From Tetrahymena elliotti 4EA (lineage: Eukaryota > Ciliophora > Oligohymenophorea > Hymenostomatida > Tetrahymenidae), in assembly GCA_000231825.2 (NCBI GenBank), contig JH720323.1:647825-711824 (forward strand): DNA of 64,000 nt, read 5' to 3'. Made by a program: the position numbers and the translations under genes. The notes below the pieces were generated by a model. It was not told the DNA's origin, ran no database searches, and saw only the letters and a list, made by a program, of their open reading frames with translations. Shown here piece by piece: positions 41,821 through 54,064 of this stretch (the first letter of the stretch is position 1; each line of letters begins with the position of its first letter).

Positions 41821-43115
41821 TTTTTTTCTATAATAAATTAAAAATGTTGATTTATCGTTTATTAGTAGTTTTTAAACCTTTATCAAAATTATTTACTCTA
41901 ACTTATAAACCAAGCTTAAGACACAAGAAAAAATTCTATCTTCTTTTTTATTCAATATTGTATTAATTAAAAAATTTTTTATTCATAATCAAATATCAAT
42001 AAGCTTTATTCTAAAGCTTATTATTTTTTTAAAAAATATTAAAAAACATTTTATAAAAGATAAAAAAATCATGTGCAATCAAAAAATTGGTTAACTATTG
42101 TTAAATAAATTTGTATTTTTTCTTCTCTGCCATTTGTAGAGGTTTTTTCTTTTATATCTTACATCAAGGTTCTAGTCAAAAACCTTCTAGTTTTTTTCTC
42201 TAAAAGATTTAATTAGGTTTTGTTTTTACAAGTCTGTAATTTTTCCTTAAAATTTCTATTTCTAAAAAGTTTTAGTAAGATTAATTGTAAGTAGAAGACT
42301 AGATTCATTCTTTAATTAATAGATGTAGTGGTGATCAAAAGTTTCGATTTTTAATAAGAAAATTGTTTTCATTCATTTTTATTAATTTAAAATTACAATT
42401 ACCTACTCTTCCACTAATAAAAATGATTGCTTTTTTAATATTTATTAAAATATTAATCTCCAAAAATTAAGAAAATGTTCATAAAATATTTTTTACATCA
42501 ACATTTATTTATTTAAAAATTATTCAAGAAAGTTTTTTGAAAGATAGAATTGTTTATTAAAAGTTAATAATTTTCAAATTCTTTTTTCTCAGAAATCTTA
42601 AGGTAATATAAGTTAAGGTGTCAATTCTTTTAAATCATTTACTCTATAATATTGTTAATATAAAAATCATCAAAATGTAAAAATATTAGTATTTTTTAAA
42701 CAAATTAAATAATAATTAGTTAGTATACATATTATTAAAAATATTTTAAAATATTTGTTTGTTCTTTTTGGAAATTATTTTTCTTAAAGCATATAAAATT
42801 GGTTACATAGAAATGTTAACAAATTATGCAAAAGTTATTTATAAGTAAAACTGATCAATTTATTATTTAAGGCTGGCATGGCTTGATAGAAATTTTTTGA
42901 GTGGATTTAAAAATTTTTTAAACTAAAATTAATATTGTATTTTTGTTGTATTCAAAAAAAACAAATTTTTTTAAATAAAATATTATTTTTTTTGTTAAAA
43001 GAAATCTAATTATTATTAATTGATGCCACAAACAATACTTTTAAGATATTAAGATAAAAATTAATAGAAAAATATCTTAATTTAATTTAAAAGCAATCAA
43101 AAAATAATATCAAGT
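41821..43115. other. Divergent intergenic region
   Basis: AT-rich spacer between copy 2 (-) and the small membrane protein gene (+). T-rich tracts near 42120-42260; no gene or RNA recognised. Confidence 0.45.
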
Positions 43116-43493
43116 ATGTAAGTATAATAGGAATAATAGAAGCAAATTCTACAAAAATAGGAAGTCTATCGTGGTGCTTTTATAGGTTTAAAAACAGCTA
43201 ATTTAGTTGACCCAGATGATATAGAAAAATATGATTAAGTTAGTTATAATGCTCTTAAAGCTTAGGGATTAGTGATGTGTTTCTCATTATTTTGGACTAG
43301 AATATACGAAATTGGAAATTTTAAAATGCCAGTAAAATCTCGCTATGTATTTTATGCTTTAGGTGTAACAGTTCCTTCTTTTATACATGCTTTTTATGTC
43401 TCAAAAAAAGTTAATGAGGCTTTAATTAGTTTTGATCGTAAATATACCCCTAAATACTATGAGCAATATATTAATAGTGTCACTAAATAATGA
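43116..43493 (+). CDS. Small conserved-looking membrane protein, function unknown
   Basis: An intronless 125-residue protein. The first codons are ATG TAA GTA TAA TAG GAA TAA TAG, read MQVQQEQQ, so five of the first eight codons are reassigned stops. Two hydrophobic stretches follow, GLVMCFSLFWTRIYEIG and YVFYALGVTVPSFIHAFYV, separated by a short loop (NFKMPVKSR). The C-terminus is basic and Tyr-rich (KYTPKYYEQYIN). There is no signal peptide. Size and two-helix layout resemble the ciliate-specific small subunits of mitochondrial inner-membrane complexes, but that is inference only. The codon use and in-frame length support a real gene. Confidence 0.78.
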
Positions 43494-44881
43494 TAAATGC
43501 AAAAAATTTATGAAAGCAATCCACCTTTTTTTGATTTAAAACAAGGATTAGATAAGTAAATTAGTATATAAAAATCTAGATAATTTCATTATTATTCAAT
43601 TTGTAGATATTGCTTTAATATGTTATGCTTCTCTTAAATGTTAAATATTTTAGAATAAATTAAACTGAAATTAGCTTCAATACACTCTTTCTAGAATTAT
43701 CTTTGAAATTATTTTGTTTTTTAGGATTTAATAAGTAATAACACTAACATAAATCTTTTATTGTTGATTTAGGTTACATTTTTAAAATAAAATTTATTTC
43801 AGCAAAAATTTAATTATTTTACTTTTTAATTGAAAACATTTACAGACTTTCAAAAACCAAAATATAAATCTATTTTATTCATAGTTAAATATTCAAATTT
43901 ATTTAAAAATTCCTTTCTTAAAATCTTAAAATAATTAAGATGAAAAAATAAATTATTATTTCAAGAGTTTTTTATTTTTTAAATTTATAATTAGAAGCAA
44001 ATTTCTTCCGTAGCTTTTTTATACTTCGGCTTACATTTTAAATATCATTTAATTTAATGAATAACTGCAAAATATTTATTTATTTTATTTTAGTAATTTA
44101 AATAGATAAAACTAAATTTTTTTAAAAAATAAAGTACTAATTATTATTGCTTTCAACTTTAATAAATTCAATTTTATTTTATTTATTTTTTATTTGAAAA
44201 TGAGTTCTTTGTAAAAATTTAAAATTGATTTTATTTAAATTTTTTTTAATCTAAGAAACTTAAAATTTTTTTTTTTCTGTATTTGAACAAGAATTCTTAA
44301 TATTTTCATTTAATATTTAATCACTGCATATTTTGAACAGAGTTTTTGTTTTCCTAAAATTTAGATTGAAAATAAATTTAATTTACACTAATAATTTTAA
44401 TCAAATTTTTTTAAAGATTTATTCACTAAAAGAAATTTTAATTTTAAATAAAAGTTCAGAAAATTAGATAGCTGTTATCTAAAAGAAGTTAACATTTATC
44501 ATGAAAATCTGTTTTTTACCTTAAAAAAATTAGTTAAACTTTATTCAACTTATTTATTATTCTTTGTAGATAGATAGATTGATTGATTGATTGATTGACT
44601 GATAGTAATTTTGAAAGAATTCGGTGGTTATTTTTTGATATTTTTTAAATTTTCAAATGTTAACAAGATAAAAGCAATATTTAATTTATTTCAATTTGCG
44701 ATTATTGTCCCTTATTCCTTACCATAATTAGTTAAATGCTTTTTTGTATCTTCAAAAATTTGAAATAAAGAAGCAAATTTGGAACAAAGAAAAAATTTCA
44801 TTTAATTAAAATAAAAAAATTAATATAATCAAAAAAATATATAAATAAAAAAGGTAAATTTGTCAATACAATCCAACGAAA
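43494..44881. other. Intergenic spacer with a GATA/GATT microsatellite
   Basis: Promoter-side spacer of the centrin gene. It contains a GATA-then-GATT repeat at 44569-44604. The rest is A/T runs with no coding signal. Confidence 0.5.
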
Positions 44882-45397
44882 ATGAACCAAAAAAAGAATA
44901 TGACCTCACAATAAAAAAGATTTAACCCTGCAGAATATGTTAGACCAGGTGTTACTGAGGAAGAAGTCATTGAAATCAAGGAAGCTTTTGATCTTTTCGA
45001 TATGGATCTTGGTGGTACTATTGATCCTTCTGAACTTCAAGCTGCTATGAAATCATTGGGTTTCGAAGCCAAGAATTAAACTATTTATAGAATGATTGCA
45101 GATCTTGATAAGGATCAAAGTGGTTAAATCAATTTCTCCGAATTCTTAAATTTAATGACTGCTCGTATCTCTGATAAGGACTCCAGAGAAGATATCAAAA
45201 AAGTTTACTCACTTTTCAATGATGAAAATAATAATGGTATCTCAATAAAGCAACTTCGTAGAATCGCTCAAGAATTAGGAGAATAAATGGATGAATCTGA
45301 GTTATAAGAAATGATTGAAAGAGCTGATTCAAATGGAGATGGATTGGTTAGTGAAGAAGATTTCTACAATATTATGACTAAGAAAAATTTTGTTTGA
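44882..45397 (+). CDS. Centrin
   Basis: A 171-residue, intronless EF-hand protein of typical centrin length. After a basic leader ([14 protein letters not shown]) come four EF-hands with loops at 40-51 ([12 protein letters not shown]), 76-87 (DKDQSGQINFSE), 113-124 ([12 protein letters not shown]) and 149-160 ([12 protein letters not shown]). Loops 1 and 2 look able to bind calcium. Loop 3 ends in Gln instead of Glu, and loop 4 ends in Asp. The linker and [20 protein letters not shown] and [11 protein letters not shown] are centrin signatures that separate it from calmodulin. Centrins form the distal lumen of basal bodies and contractile fibres; a ciliate with thousands of basal bodies expresses several. 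Codon use is GC-richer than in neighbours, as expected for a highly expressed gene. Confidence 0.95.
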
Positions 45398-46511
45398 ATA
45401 AATAAATAGTAATAATTAAAGAAGGAATGGAAAAATGAATTATTAATGATATATTTGAAATTAACAATATTATATATATAATTAGAACAAACAAACTCTC
45501 TCATAAACATACCAGAAGAGCGTCAAAATAAAGAAAAGTTGATAATTAAAAACTACATATTTTAAAATCTTTGTGACCAATCTTTCTGTTGATTGTTTTT
45601 TGTGTGTTTTATGATGATAGATTGATTATTCCTATGCATTCAATTCAAATGAATACACATAATTTTATTACTTTGCATACTATTTCAAATTTGATTTTTT
45701 ATTTATTCTAATCAATCAACTATTTACAAATTTATAAAATTTTTTACAAAAATCAAATCTTTATCAAAAACAAACAAGTAAAAGTAAGCAATAAATTAAT
45801 ACTTTCTTTCTTTTCATTATTATTTTTATTAACAATAAAACAAATTGTTAATAGATTTCTATAAAATATAAAAAGAAATGGTTTAAAATATTGATTTGAT
45901 CATAAATCATTCATAAATTAATAGATTTATATTTTAGTTTTTATTGTAAAAAGCTTTAATTTTAAAAAGATTTTGCAAAAAAATTTATTTTATTGATTAT
46001 GGAGAAGTATTTTTTTATTTCTTTTTAAAATAAAAATAAATATTTTGATCATCATATAAACATAATCAAAAATGTTTTTTGGGCTCAATTTTCTATTAAA
46101 ATTAAAAGATAATAACAAAACAAGCAATTAATATCTATTTATTCCTTCTTTAAATATCTTTTATTGTAATTTATATGGACATTAATAAGTAGATATAAAG
46201 TGAGCAATTAATGGTTTATATTAATAGGTGAAAGTTTTTTTTGATTAAATATTGAACATTAATTTGTTTAAATAGCTTTTAATTGCTAGAAATTGACTAA
46301 CTAACCAATAAATTAATTCATTCGCTTATTCTTTATTTCTATCAAACTTATATAAAATTTTTAGATTTTAGGATTTCTATTCCTTTTTCAAATATTTCGG
46401 AATTAAGTCTATTCAATTATTCTAAATTAATAAATTAAGATAATATTTTTTATTTAAGAATATTTAGATAAATACAATGTTTTTAACAAAATTAATAAAA
46501 AAATTTAAAAC
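45398..46511. other. Convergent intergenic region
   Basis: AT-rich spacer between the 3' ends of the centrin (+) and Pth (-) genes. No feature stands out. Confidence 0.5.
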
Positions 46512-47444
46512 TCAAAAAAAAATGAAGTTACCTTATGAAAAGTTTCCAAGTACATAAGGGCTTATTACTATTGGATCTCTAGAGGTAGGTCTATCTGGAA
46601 ATATTAAAAATTTTTAATATTAATTGATTAAATTTGAAAAAATAAATACCTATGCCTATCTTTAATCTTAAAAAATCTTTTGTATCCAAATAGTCAATAA
46701 TAGATTTAAGGCCATTATGACCCCTAAATATATTAGCATAAATTATAAACAGATATATTTATTTTAATAAAATTTGTTTTTACTCTGCGCTACCTCCTTC
46801 TTTAACTTTGACTTTTCCAAACCCGTTATCCAAATCATCGTGGACTACAATTATGTCTTCCGTTTTAACCTTTTTAAGAAAATTTTAAAAGAAGATGAAG
46901 GCAAATCAATTAATTTATACTTGATGCTTTTTTATTAATTCAGAGATTGATTTTCCACTAATGTTCATATAGCAATATGTGTTGAATAAACCAATTTTGG
47001 GTTTGTCATTTTCTTCATTTAAAACTGCAAGATAACCTTCTAAAGATAATTAAAAATTTATTTTATTTAAAAAAATGGATTATTTTGGAGAAATTACAAT
47101 TTATTTTTTTAAGCTATGCTTTAAACTTATTGGCAACATAAGAAATAAATAATTTCCCTACATTATGTCTCATATTCTCATATGAAGAACCAGGATTACC
47201 TAAACCTATTATCTTTTTATTTTTATGTATTCTTTCTTAATTTTTAAGATTTTGAAAAGAAGTAAATCATATCTAATATTAAAATTACAAGCTTATCCAG
47301 CTTGACTGGCATTTCTGGGACATCTTGCTTAGGCGAAGAAGAACTTTATTATTATAATTATCTTCTTCTCTTACTTGAAAATAATGCAATAAATAGACCT
47401 AAAATGATGCAACTAATATAAATAAATAGTGTTGAAGTTAGCAT
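46512..47444 (-). CDS. Peptidyl-tRNA hydrolase (Pth1 type) with an N-terminal membrane anchor
   Basis: Six exons, introns 47213..47288, 47040..47097 and three more of 51, 60 and 55 nt further downstream, giving 210 residues. Family motifs in order: IIGLGNPGSSYENMRHNVG, with Asn and the catalytic His of the NxRHN segment; TYCYMNISGKS; VVHDDLDN; GGSAEGHNGLKSI; and a LKIGIDRP turn. The enzyme cleaves peptidyl-tRNA to free peptide and tRNA, rescuing tRNA from drop-off. Before the domain lies a hydrophobic helix (STLFIYISCIILGLFIALF) followed by KRRRQ, so the protein is probably membrane-anchored or carries an unusual mitochondrial sorting signal. The second Gly of the usual GGSGGHNG motif is changed to Ala-Glu. 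It is divergent from the MnmE gene across 355 bp. Confidence 0.9.
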
Positions 47445-47799
47445 ATATATATATTTTTGTTAAATTATATTTATTAATATTATTATTGTGTTTTTTTTCT
47501 TCTTGAAAATATAAACAATTAATATAACTAAATTCAGGAGATATAAAATGATAAATATCTTATTGTTTTAGCATAATTTAAAATGATTATTTAAGAGAAA
47601 AAGACTATTTGTTTTTTTGATGAATGAACTATTAATTAATTGATTTAAGTAGAAATGATTTGGTAGAATAAAGTAGAACAATTTAAATATAAAAATAATA
47701 AAGTTTAAGTTTAGAGTAATTAAATATTTATACAAGATTTTATAATAAGATTTAATAAATTGATTGTCAAAGAATCATATATAACCATCCCTATCGATT
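47445..47799. promoter_or_regulatory. Shared divergent promoter region of Pth and MnmE genes
   Basis: 355 bp between the start codons of two divergent genes that both act on tRNA in translation. The stretch is AT-rich, with T-runs near the Pth start and no recognised motif. Co-regulation is inferred from the arrangement alone. Confidence 0.4.
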
Positions 47800-49702
47800 A
47801 TGTTCAATCTACTCAAATTTAGTAATTTCTAATTCATCCCTAAATCCAAAGTTTGTTCAACAAATTTTCATTTCTCTGATAATATTTATGCCATAGCTTC
47901 AGGAAATATTAGAGCAGGTGTTTCGGTATTAATTTTCTTCCTTTTTAATGTTGAAAGATTTACTATTATTTGTAGATAATTAGAATAAGCGGTTAAAATT
48001 GCCTTCAAGCAGGTTAGATGCTTATTTAAAATGCTTAGCAAAGATAGCTCATATAAAGAATGGATAACACTGAAATTTAGAATTTTTTGAATCTCAAAAA
48101 TAGATACGCTCATTTCAAAAAACTATATTCTTTATCAGATTCCATGATTTCTTCTCATAATCAATCCTTAAAATAATAAGATTTAATTTACTAATAAATT
48201 GATTAAGGGATTTTTATGTACTTCTAAGGACCAAAGAGCTATACTGGAGAAGGTAACTTTAATTATTATAATTAAAATAATAAGATTTTTTCATTTTAGA
48301 TGTTGTGGAAATGCATATTCATGGAAGTAGAGCATTACAAAAAAAGGTGCTTTTAGAACTTTCTTAGCTAAAAAATTTCAGACTAGCTGATCCAGTAAAT
48401 TAGTGTATATCTTTTAAAAAATGCAATACAATTTTATTTTTTAAAAGGGAGAATTCACAAAAAGAGCAATGCTAAATAATAAATTAGATTTGCTTGAAGT
48501 AGAAGGATTGGCAGATCTTCTTAACTCAGAAACGGAGAGTTAGAGAATATAGTCAACCTAATAATTTCTTGGAAAATCAAGTGAAATTTTAGAAAATTGG
48601 AGGTTTTAGCTTATTCGTGCACTGGCACATGCAGAAGCTTTTATTGATTTTGAATCAGACTAAGTAAAATTAGAAACATTAAAAAATGAGATTAAGTATC
48701 TAAATAATATTAGGATGATGTAGAATTCAACATATTAGGAAAAACATAAGAGAATGTGAAATAGGTAATCAAAGAAATTAATGAATAGTTAAGTGATAGA
48801 AACAGAGGAGAAATATTAAGAGATGGAATGAAGATATCAATAATAGTAATGAATTTTTTTAATAAAAATAATTTTTATAATGTTTTAATAATATTTATAA
48901 GGGTAAGCCAAATGCTGGTAAAAGTACTCTCTTAAATTGCTTAGCAAAGAAAGACATAGCTATAGTTAGTGAAATTCCTGGTACCACTAGAGATGCTTTG
49001 TCTGTTTCCTTGAATATTTCAGGTTTTCCAATACTTCTTTATGATACTGCAGGAATTAGATAAACTAAAGATGTTGTTGAAGAAAAAGGAGTCAATAAAG
49101 CTCTGTAAATAAATTCAAAAAGAAATACTTTATGTTGAAAATTTTATATATCTAAAAGCTAACATGCTAGAGAGTCTGATTTAAATATTTGGATAATTGA
49201 CATAGAAGATGTGAAGTAATAAATAAATGGTTCTTATACTGTTGATGATATTAAAGAAATATCAGAAATATTAGAGTCTAACTAGAATACTCTTATTTTT
49301 ATAAATAAAATTGATAAGATTAGCTCATAATAAGAAATACCTGAGATTACTATTAGAGACCAAAAATATAAAATTGATGGATAAATATCTGCATAATAAA
49401 ACTAAAATATAAATAGTCTACTTGAAACTTTAACTAAAAAAATAAATGAAAGATTAGATATAACTGAGGGAACTATGAATAGTGAAACTACATCTATAAT
49501 TACTCAAACAAGACATAGATTAGAACTTTAAAAATGCTTAGAACATCTAGAAATTTTCTCTAGAAATAGATAAAATTTGCCAGTTGATATTGTATGCGAA
49601 GAATTAAGATAAGCAGTAAATTGCATAGGAAGAATTACAGGTAGAGTAGATGTAGAAGAAGTTTTAGATGTGCTATTTTCAGAATTTTGTATCGGAAAGT
49701 GA
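47800..49702 (+). CDS. tRNA modification GTPase MnmE (GTPBP3/MSS1), mitochondrial
   Basis: Seven exons with introns 47926..47975, 48253..48299, 48395..48447, 48664..48713, 48846..48901 and 49105..49158; spliced length 1,593 nt, 530 residues. The N-terminus ([20 protein letters not shown]) looks like a mitochondrial presequence. The TrmE N-domain reads [15 protein letters not shown] and [18 protein letters not shown], then [15 protein letters not shown]. The G-domain has P-loop GKPNAGKS at 283-290, PGTTRD, DTAGIR and NKID. It ends with FCIGK, the C-terminal Cys motif needed for modification. With MnmG it makes 5-carboxymethylaminomethyl-type uridine at the wobble position of mitochondrial tRNAs. 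All signature motifs are present, so the gene is intact. Confidence 0.95.
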
Positions 49703-50133
49703 AAAATTAGAGTTTAATTTTTATATAATAAAATCATTCATTTAAAGATAAATTAGCTAATAAATTAAAAAAGTACATTGTAAATTTTAATTTTTGAATA
49801 GATCCCAAATCATAACATTTCGAGATTTCACGGTTTCTTTTCTTTTTTTTCTCTTTATTTTTATGGTAATTGGCTTTAGATAATTAAGATAAATAGCAAA
49901 TTGTATTCTAATATTAACAAAGAGAGAAAGAGTTGAATAGCTGCATAATAAAAATTAGAGTTTGGTAATCATATTACTGATTTTAAAGAAAGAATAAACA
50001 ATTATTTATTTTTTATCAAGCTTTCATTTATTATCAGATTCCTATTGATCTTATTTCTCAAAGATTTTGTTAATTATTCTAATATTAGAAAACAAATTAA
50101 TAATATAAAATAAATATATATTTATTAAAATTT
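49703..50133. other. Convergent intergenic region
   Basis: Spacer of 430 bp between the MnmE (+) and exonuclease (-) genes. A TTTTTGATCAGATTCC-like string near the exonuclease stop recurs loosely at about 50030; otherwise featureless. Confidence 0.45.
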
Positions 50134-50883
50134 TCATTTTTGATCAGATTCCAAGTCATCTTATTTCTCAATTTATTTTTATAGTTTCTTTTCTTTTTTT
50201 GTCTTTTTTTCTTTCTATTTTTCCTCTGCTACTTTTGTTATCATTTCTTTTTTCCATAAAATATTGTTTTTCACCATATGTTAAGCTATTCTAGCTATAT
50301 TTTTTGAATCATCAATACCAGAATGGTGGGTTCCTTCAAGCTCGAAATTTATTGCTTTTAGCATAGCTGCCATGCCTGGAGGCTTATTCCACTTTTTAAT
50401 GCTTTCGGTATACCATTCTTTGGGAAATTGTTTTTTGATATTAATATATTATTTGAAGTAATCAGGATAATTTATTTTTTTGAATTTAGCTTCTAAACGC
50501 AAGCATTATCCTAGGTCAAAATCTCCACAACACACAAAAGAAAATTTTTTATTTATTATACCAGTTTTATTTAAAAATTCATCTGCCTGTTAAATTGCTT
50601 ATTATAAAATAACTCCTTTATCAACTTGCTCTTAGGTTATGTGAGTCAATTCAGTACAAAATTTAGTAAGAATAGGATGAGATGTAGGTTTAACATATGT
50701 ATGAAAGTATTCTTTTTGGATCTAATTTTTATTAAGGTCTAAAACAACAATAGGAAACTCAATAATTTCTTAGACAGTCATCTTTTCATCATTACTGCAA
50801 GTAGCTTCAAAATCTAAGACTAAAAGATAATCAAAATCATGATTAAGATTAACTTTCTCTTCAAAATTTTTTATTTCTTCCAT
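50134..50883 (-). CDS. ERI-type DEDDh 3'-5' exonuclease
   Basis: An intronless 249-residue protein, MEEIKNFEEKVNLN to a TGA at 50134. The exonuclease core has ExoI LVLDFEATC (Asp24, Glu26), ExoII CCGDFDLGQCL, and ExoIII HHSGIDDSKNIARIA with the catalytic His and Asp. This is the pattern of the ERI1/ERI3 (Snipper, 3'hExo) subfamily, which trims histone mRNA, 5.8S rRNA or small RNAs. No SAP domain precedes the core, so it is closer to ERI3/Snipper than to ERI1. After the core comes a strongly basic tail (KKEMITKVAEEK, then KEKKTKKEKK), which may bind RNA. In a ciliate with RNAi-guided genome rearrangement a small-RNA role is tempting but unproven. Confidence 0.9.
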
Positions 50884-52241
50884 TACTAATACTTTATTCA
50901 ATTATTTCTATCAAAAATTACTTATTATTTTAAGAAGTAAAGTAGACTATTCAAAATTTGTAAATATCCACTTTATTAAAAACATTATGTTATTCTTCTG
51001 ATTTAGTCTGACCTATAACCTAATATAATTCTTACTTTTAAGCTATCTTTAGTTATTTTGGTTATGAAAATAAATTAATTTTATAAATTAAATTTATGTT
51101 TTTTTAACAAAAATCGTTGTTAAAAATTGAAAATTTTGGATAATTATAGAAATAATTTTATTATTATTCAAATAATAGATAATATTAAAAATATAAAGTC
51201 TAGAGTGGATAGTTGTATCTCAAGCTGGATTAAAATTAATCATCAAATTAAATATTTTTTATTTAAAATTATTTGTCATGTATAAAGTAGGTTATCTAAA
51301 ATATGTCACTTTTTTATTAACATTAAATTTAAAATTTTTAAAGATTTATTGTAATAATATCTAATATCTCTGTCCAATCTTTAGGTTTATTTAGTGGTGT
51401 TTATAAATTCATTTAATAAGATTTAATTAATATTTATTTTATAAGAAAGATAAGAGTGAAGTCAAAGCTTTAAAATAATTCAACAAAATAATTTTAGAAT
51501 TATTGAAACGATTGGTAATTTAAAAATATATTGAAATTAAATTTGAAATATATTTTCTCATCTTGATATAAACTTAAAAATTAAATTGAAAAATTGATCA
51601 AAGCAACAAATATGTCCAATAGAAATGAAAATTAATTTTAGAGTTTGTCTAAAGAAATTGCCATTTTTATCTTTGCCTTTCAAAATTAATATTTTAAATT
51701 TTAAATTTGATTTTAAGATGGATGAATTGAATTTATGAATTTAATATTTTCATGTTCAATTTAATTAAGACTGAGTGCTCTTTCATATAGATTAAGCTCT
51801 ACTCTAATCAAAAAAATACTATGAAAAATCTTAAATCAAAATAAACAAATTAATTAATTGATTTTTTAAGTTTCCCAAATTTTTATAAACAATAAATTGA
51901 TAAAAACTCATTATAAAGTAAATAGAATCAGCCTGAGTTTTAAAAAGCATAAGCATCATTCCTTTTATACACTGTAATAATTAATAAATAATTCAATAAT
52001 AATTAGACCAAATACTTCTGATCATATTATTGATTTCATTTCTCATTTATAATCATTAAATTTATATAAAAAAACAGAAAATAAATTATAAAAAGCTTGT
52101 AGAGATTAAGTAGTCAAATACTACAATTAGGCAAACTAGCATCTAGCAGTTCACTTTAAGATACCCTTAGCATTTAAATAAAAAATTTAAATAGTTTAGC
52201 TAGCAAACATATTAATAAGAGAGTCCACAATCATAAATAGG
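50884..52241. other. Divergent intergenic region
   Basis: A 1.36-kb AT-rich region upstream of both the exonuclease (-) and coiled-coil (+) genes. No ORF of coding character, RNA gene or repeat was seen. Confidence 0.45.
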
Positions 52242-54064
52242 ATGGATTTATCATACATGAACGCAGGTAATGCCAGAAGCTTTATTGAAATAGCTTCTTC
52301 ATCTTCTCCTTCTCGATACTCAGAATACTCGCTTTCAATAAATAAATCAGTTGTTTTAGATGAAAGCACACCTCCTTCCTCTGCAAAGAAATGTGAAATA
52401 GGTCCAATAACTCCTAGAAAGCTCATGTTGACACCAATAGGTAAAACATTTACAATTTAAGCATAATACATTGAAATAAAAGCTTAATAGAAAATAAGTT
52501 TAAAATTTAATACTTGTTAATTAATAAAAGGTAAAGGTTAGCTGGATATAATGTCCCTATTTGCTAAAAAACCATCCAACTTTGAAGCTCAAAAAGACCA
52601 AGCAAACAAAGAAAGACAAATAATAGAAAATAAATGTGATGATATTACTCAAGAGTTAAGCTTAATGAACTAATTTGTAAAAGAGCAAATTTAAAAATCT
52701 AAAGAAGCACATGATGAAAAAGAAATGGAAATTTTTGAATTAAAATCCTACTTTCTTAAATAAATGAAGGTAATTTTTAGAATTAATTTCAGACATAAGC
52801 AAATTGGAGTTTTATCTAAATCAAAGAATTAAAAAGGAATTTTTAAGTATAACAACATCTACATTTTATCTTCTATCTTTATAAGAATTACTCTATTATA
52901 AAGTTCATTCTATAGATTAATAGGATTTAAAGCAATTTTAATCTTAAATAAAAGAGTTTTTATTTAATTGATGTTCTTCTATTTATTTTATTTATGAATA
53001 TTATTTAATTAAATAATAGGAATTATAAGAAAGAAATTAAATGCTGTTAAATGAAAATATGCTGTTAAAAGAAATACATAATGAGTTGGATAGGTCAGCT
53101 GAAAAGATAGCTGTTTTTCGTTCAGGCTAAAAATCATTGAATATTTGCAGTTATTTATATGATAGTTGGTAAAATAGAGAATCTAAAGCAGAACTATATA
53201 GCAAGTATTTAGAGAAAGTTTAATAATATGACGATTTGCTAAAAAAGCATCAACAGCTTGAGGCTGAGTACATAAAATAGCTATAGATAAATAATAATTA
53301 GTAAATATTTAGATAAACAAAAAAATGTTTTTTGAATCATATTAAAAATTAATAGCTAAATGAACAAAAGAAATTCAAACCCAGCAGAAGTTTAAAAGAA
53401 AAAAAGAGGAAGAAAGCCTAAAAATAGTTAATAATAATAGGATCATTCTTTTATCGAAATTGATAATGACAGTAATTGTGAAGTTTTGACTAAAAAGCTG
53501 CTTAAAACTTTAGAAAATGAAGGATAAAATGAAAAATAAAATAGATAAAGAAAAGAATATATGATAGATGATGATAACAAAAGTGATATAAGTGTTAAGA
53601 TTCTCAAAGAAAAAACTGATTATTAGAACAAAAGAAATTAAGCTTAGGTTAACTTGACTCCAATTAAAAACACATAAAAAAATAAGATTTGTAGAGAATA
53701 AACTGATATTAAAACACCTACTAAGTAAATTATTTTACTTGATAGTGATAAAAGCAATATGAGCTAGATGTCTTAGTTGAACAAGAAATAATCATAAAAA
53801 ACAAATCAAAATAATAATAAAAAATCATTACAAGTCTCACTTATGAGTGAGATTAGTAGAAAAAATAGCTATTGCAATTAGTTAGATGATTAAGATAATG
53901 AGGAATTTGATGATAATAGATCAACCATAAGTAATATAACTAATACATACTCAAAAAGAGAAAACAAAAAGAAAAAAATTGTTTCTAAGTAAGCCAAGAA
54001 ATTTAATTAAGAAGCATAAGATATAGCATTCAATTCAATAGCAGATACTTTATTTAATTTTTGA
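52242..54064 (+). CDS. Coiled-coil protein with an AT-hook-like motif
   Basis: Four exons: 52242..52440, 52531..52769, 53020..53300 and 53356..54064; spliced length is a multiple of three, 475 residues. Residues 1-65 are Ser/Pro-rich with SP and TP sites (ITPRKLMLTPIG) that could be kinase targets. Residues about 75-235 are a charged heptad-like coiled coil (IIENKCDDITQELSLMN, LLKKHQQLEAEYIKQL). KKRGRKPK at 254-261 is a good AT-hook core (RGRKP). The rest is acidic/Ser/Asn-rich with basic blocks (KRENKKKKIVSK). This suggests a nuclear DNA-binding or chromatin protein. The exon-4 part could be a separate gene starting at the ATG at 53360, but a clean in-phase 55-nt intron joins the two parts. 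The family is not recognised. Confidence 0.7.

Noticed and set aside
48660..48720. A frameshift in the MnmE gene
   Set aside because: A 50-nt intron (48664..48713) restores the frame and gives the expected protein.
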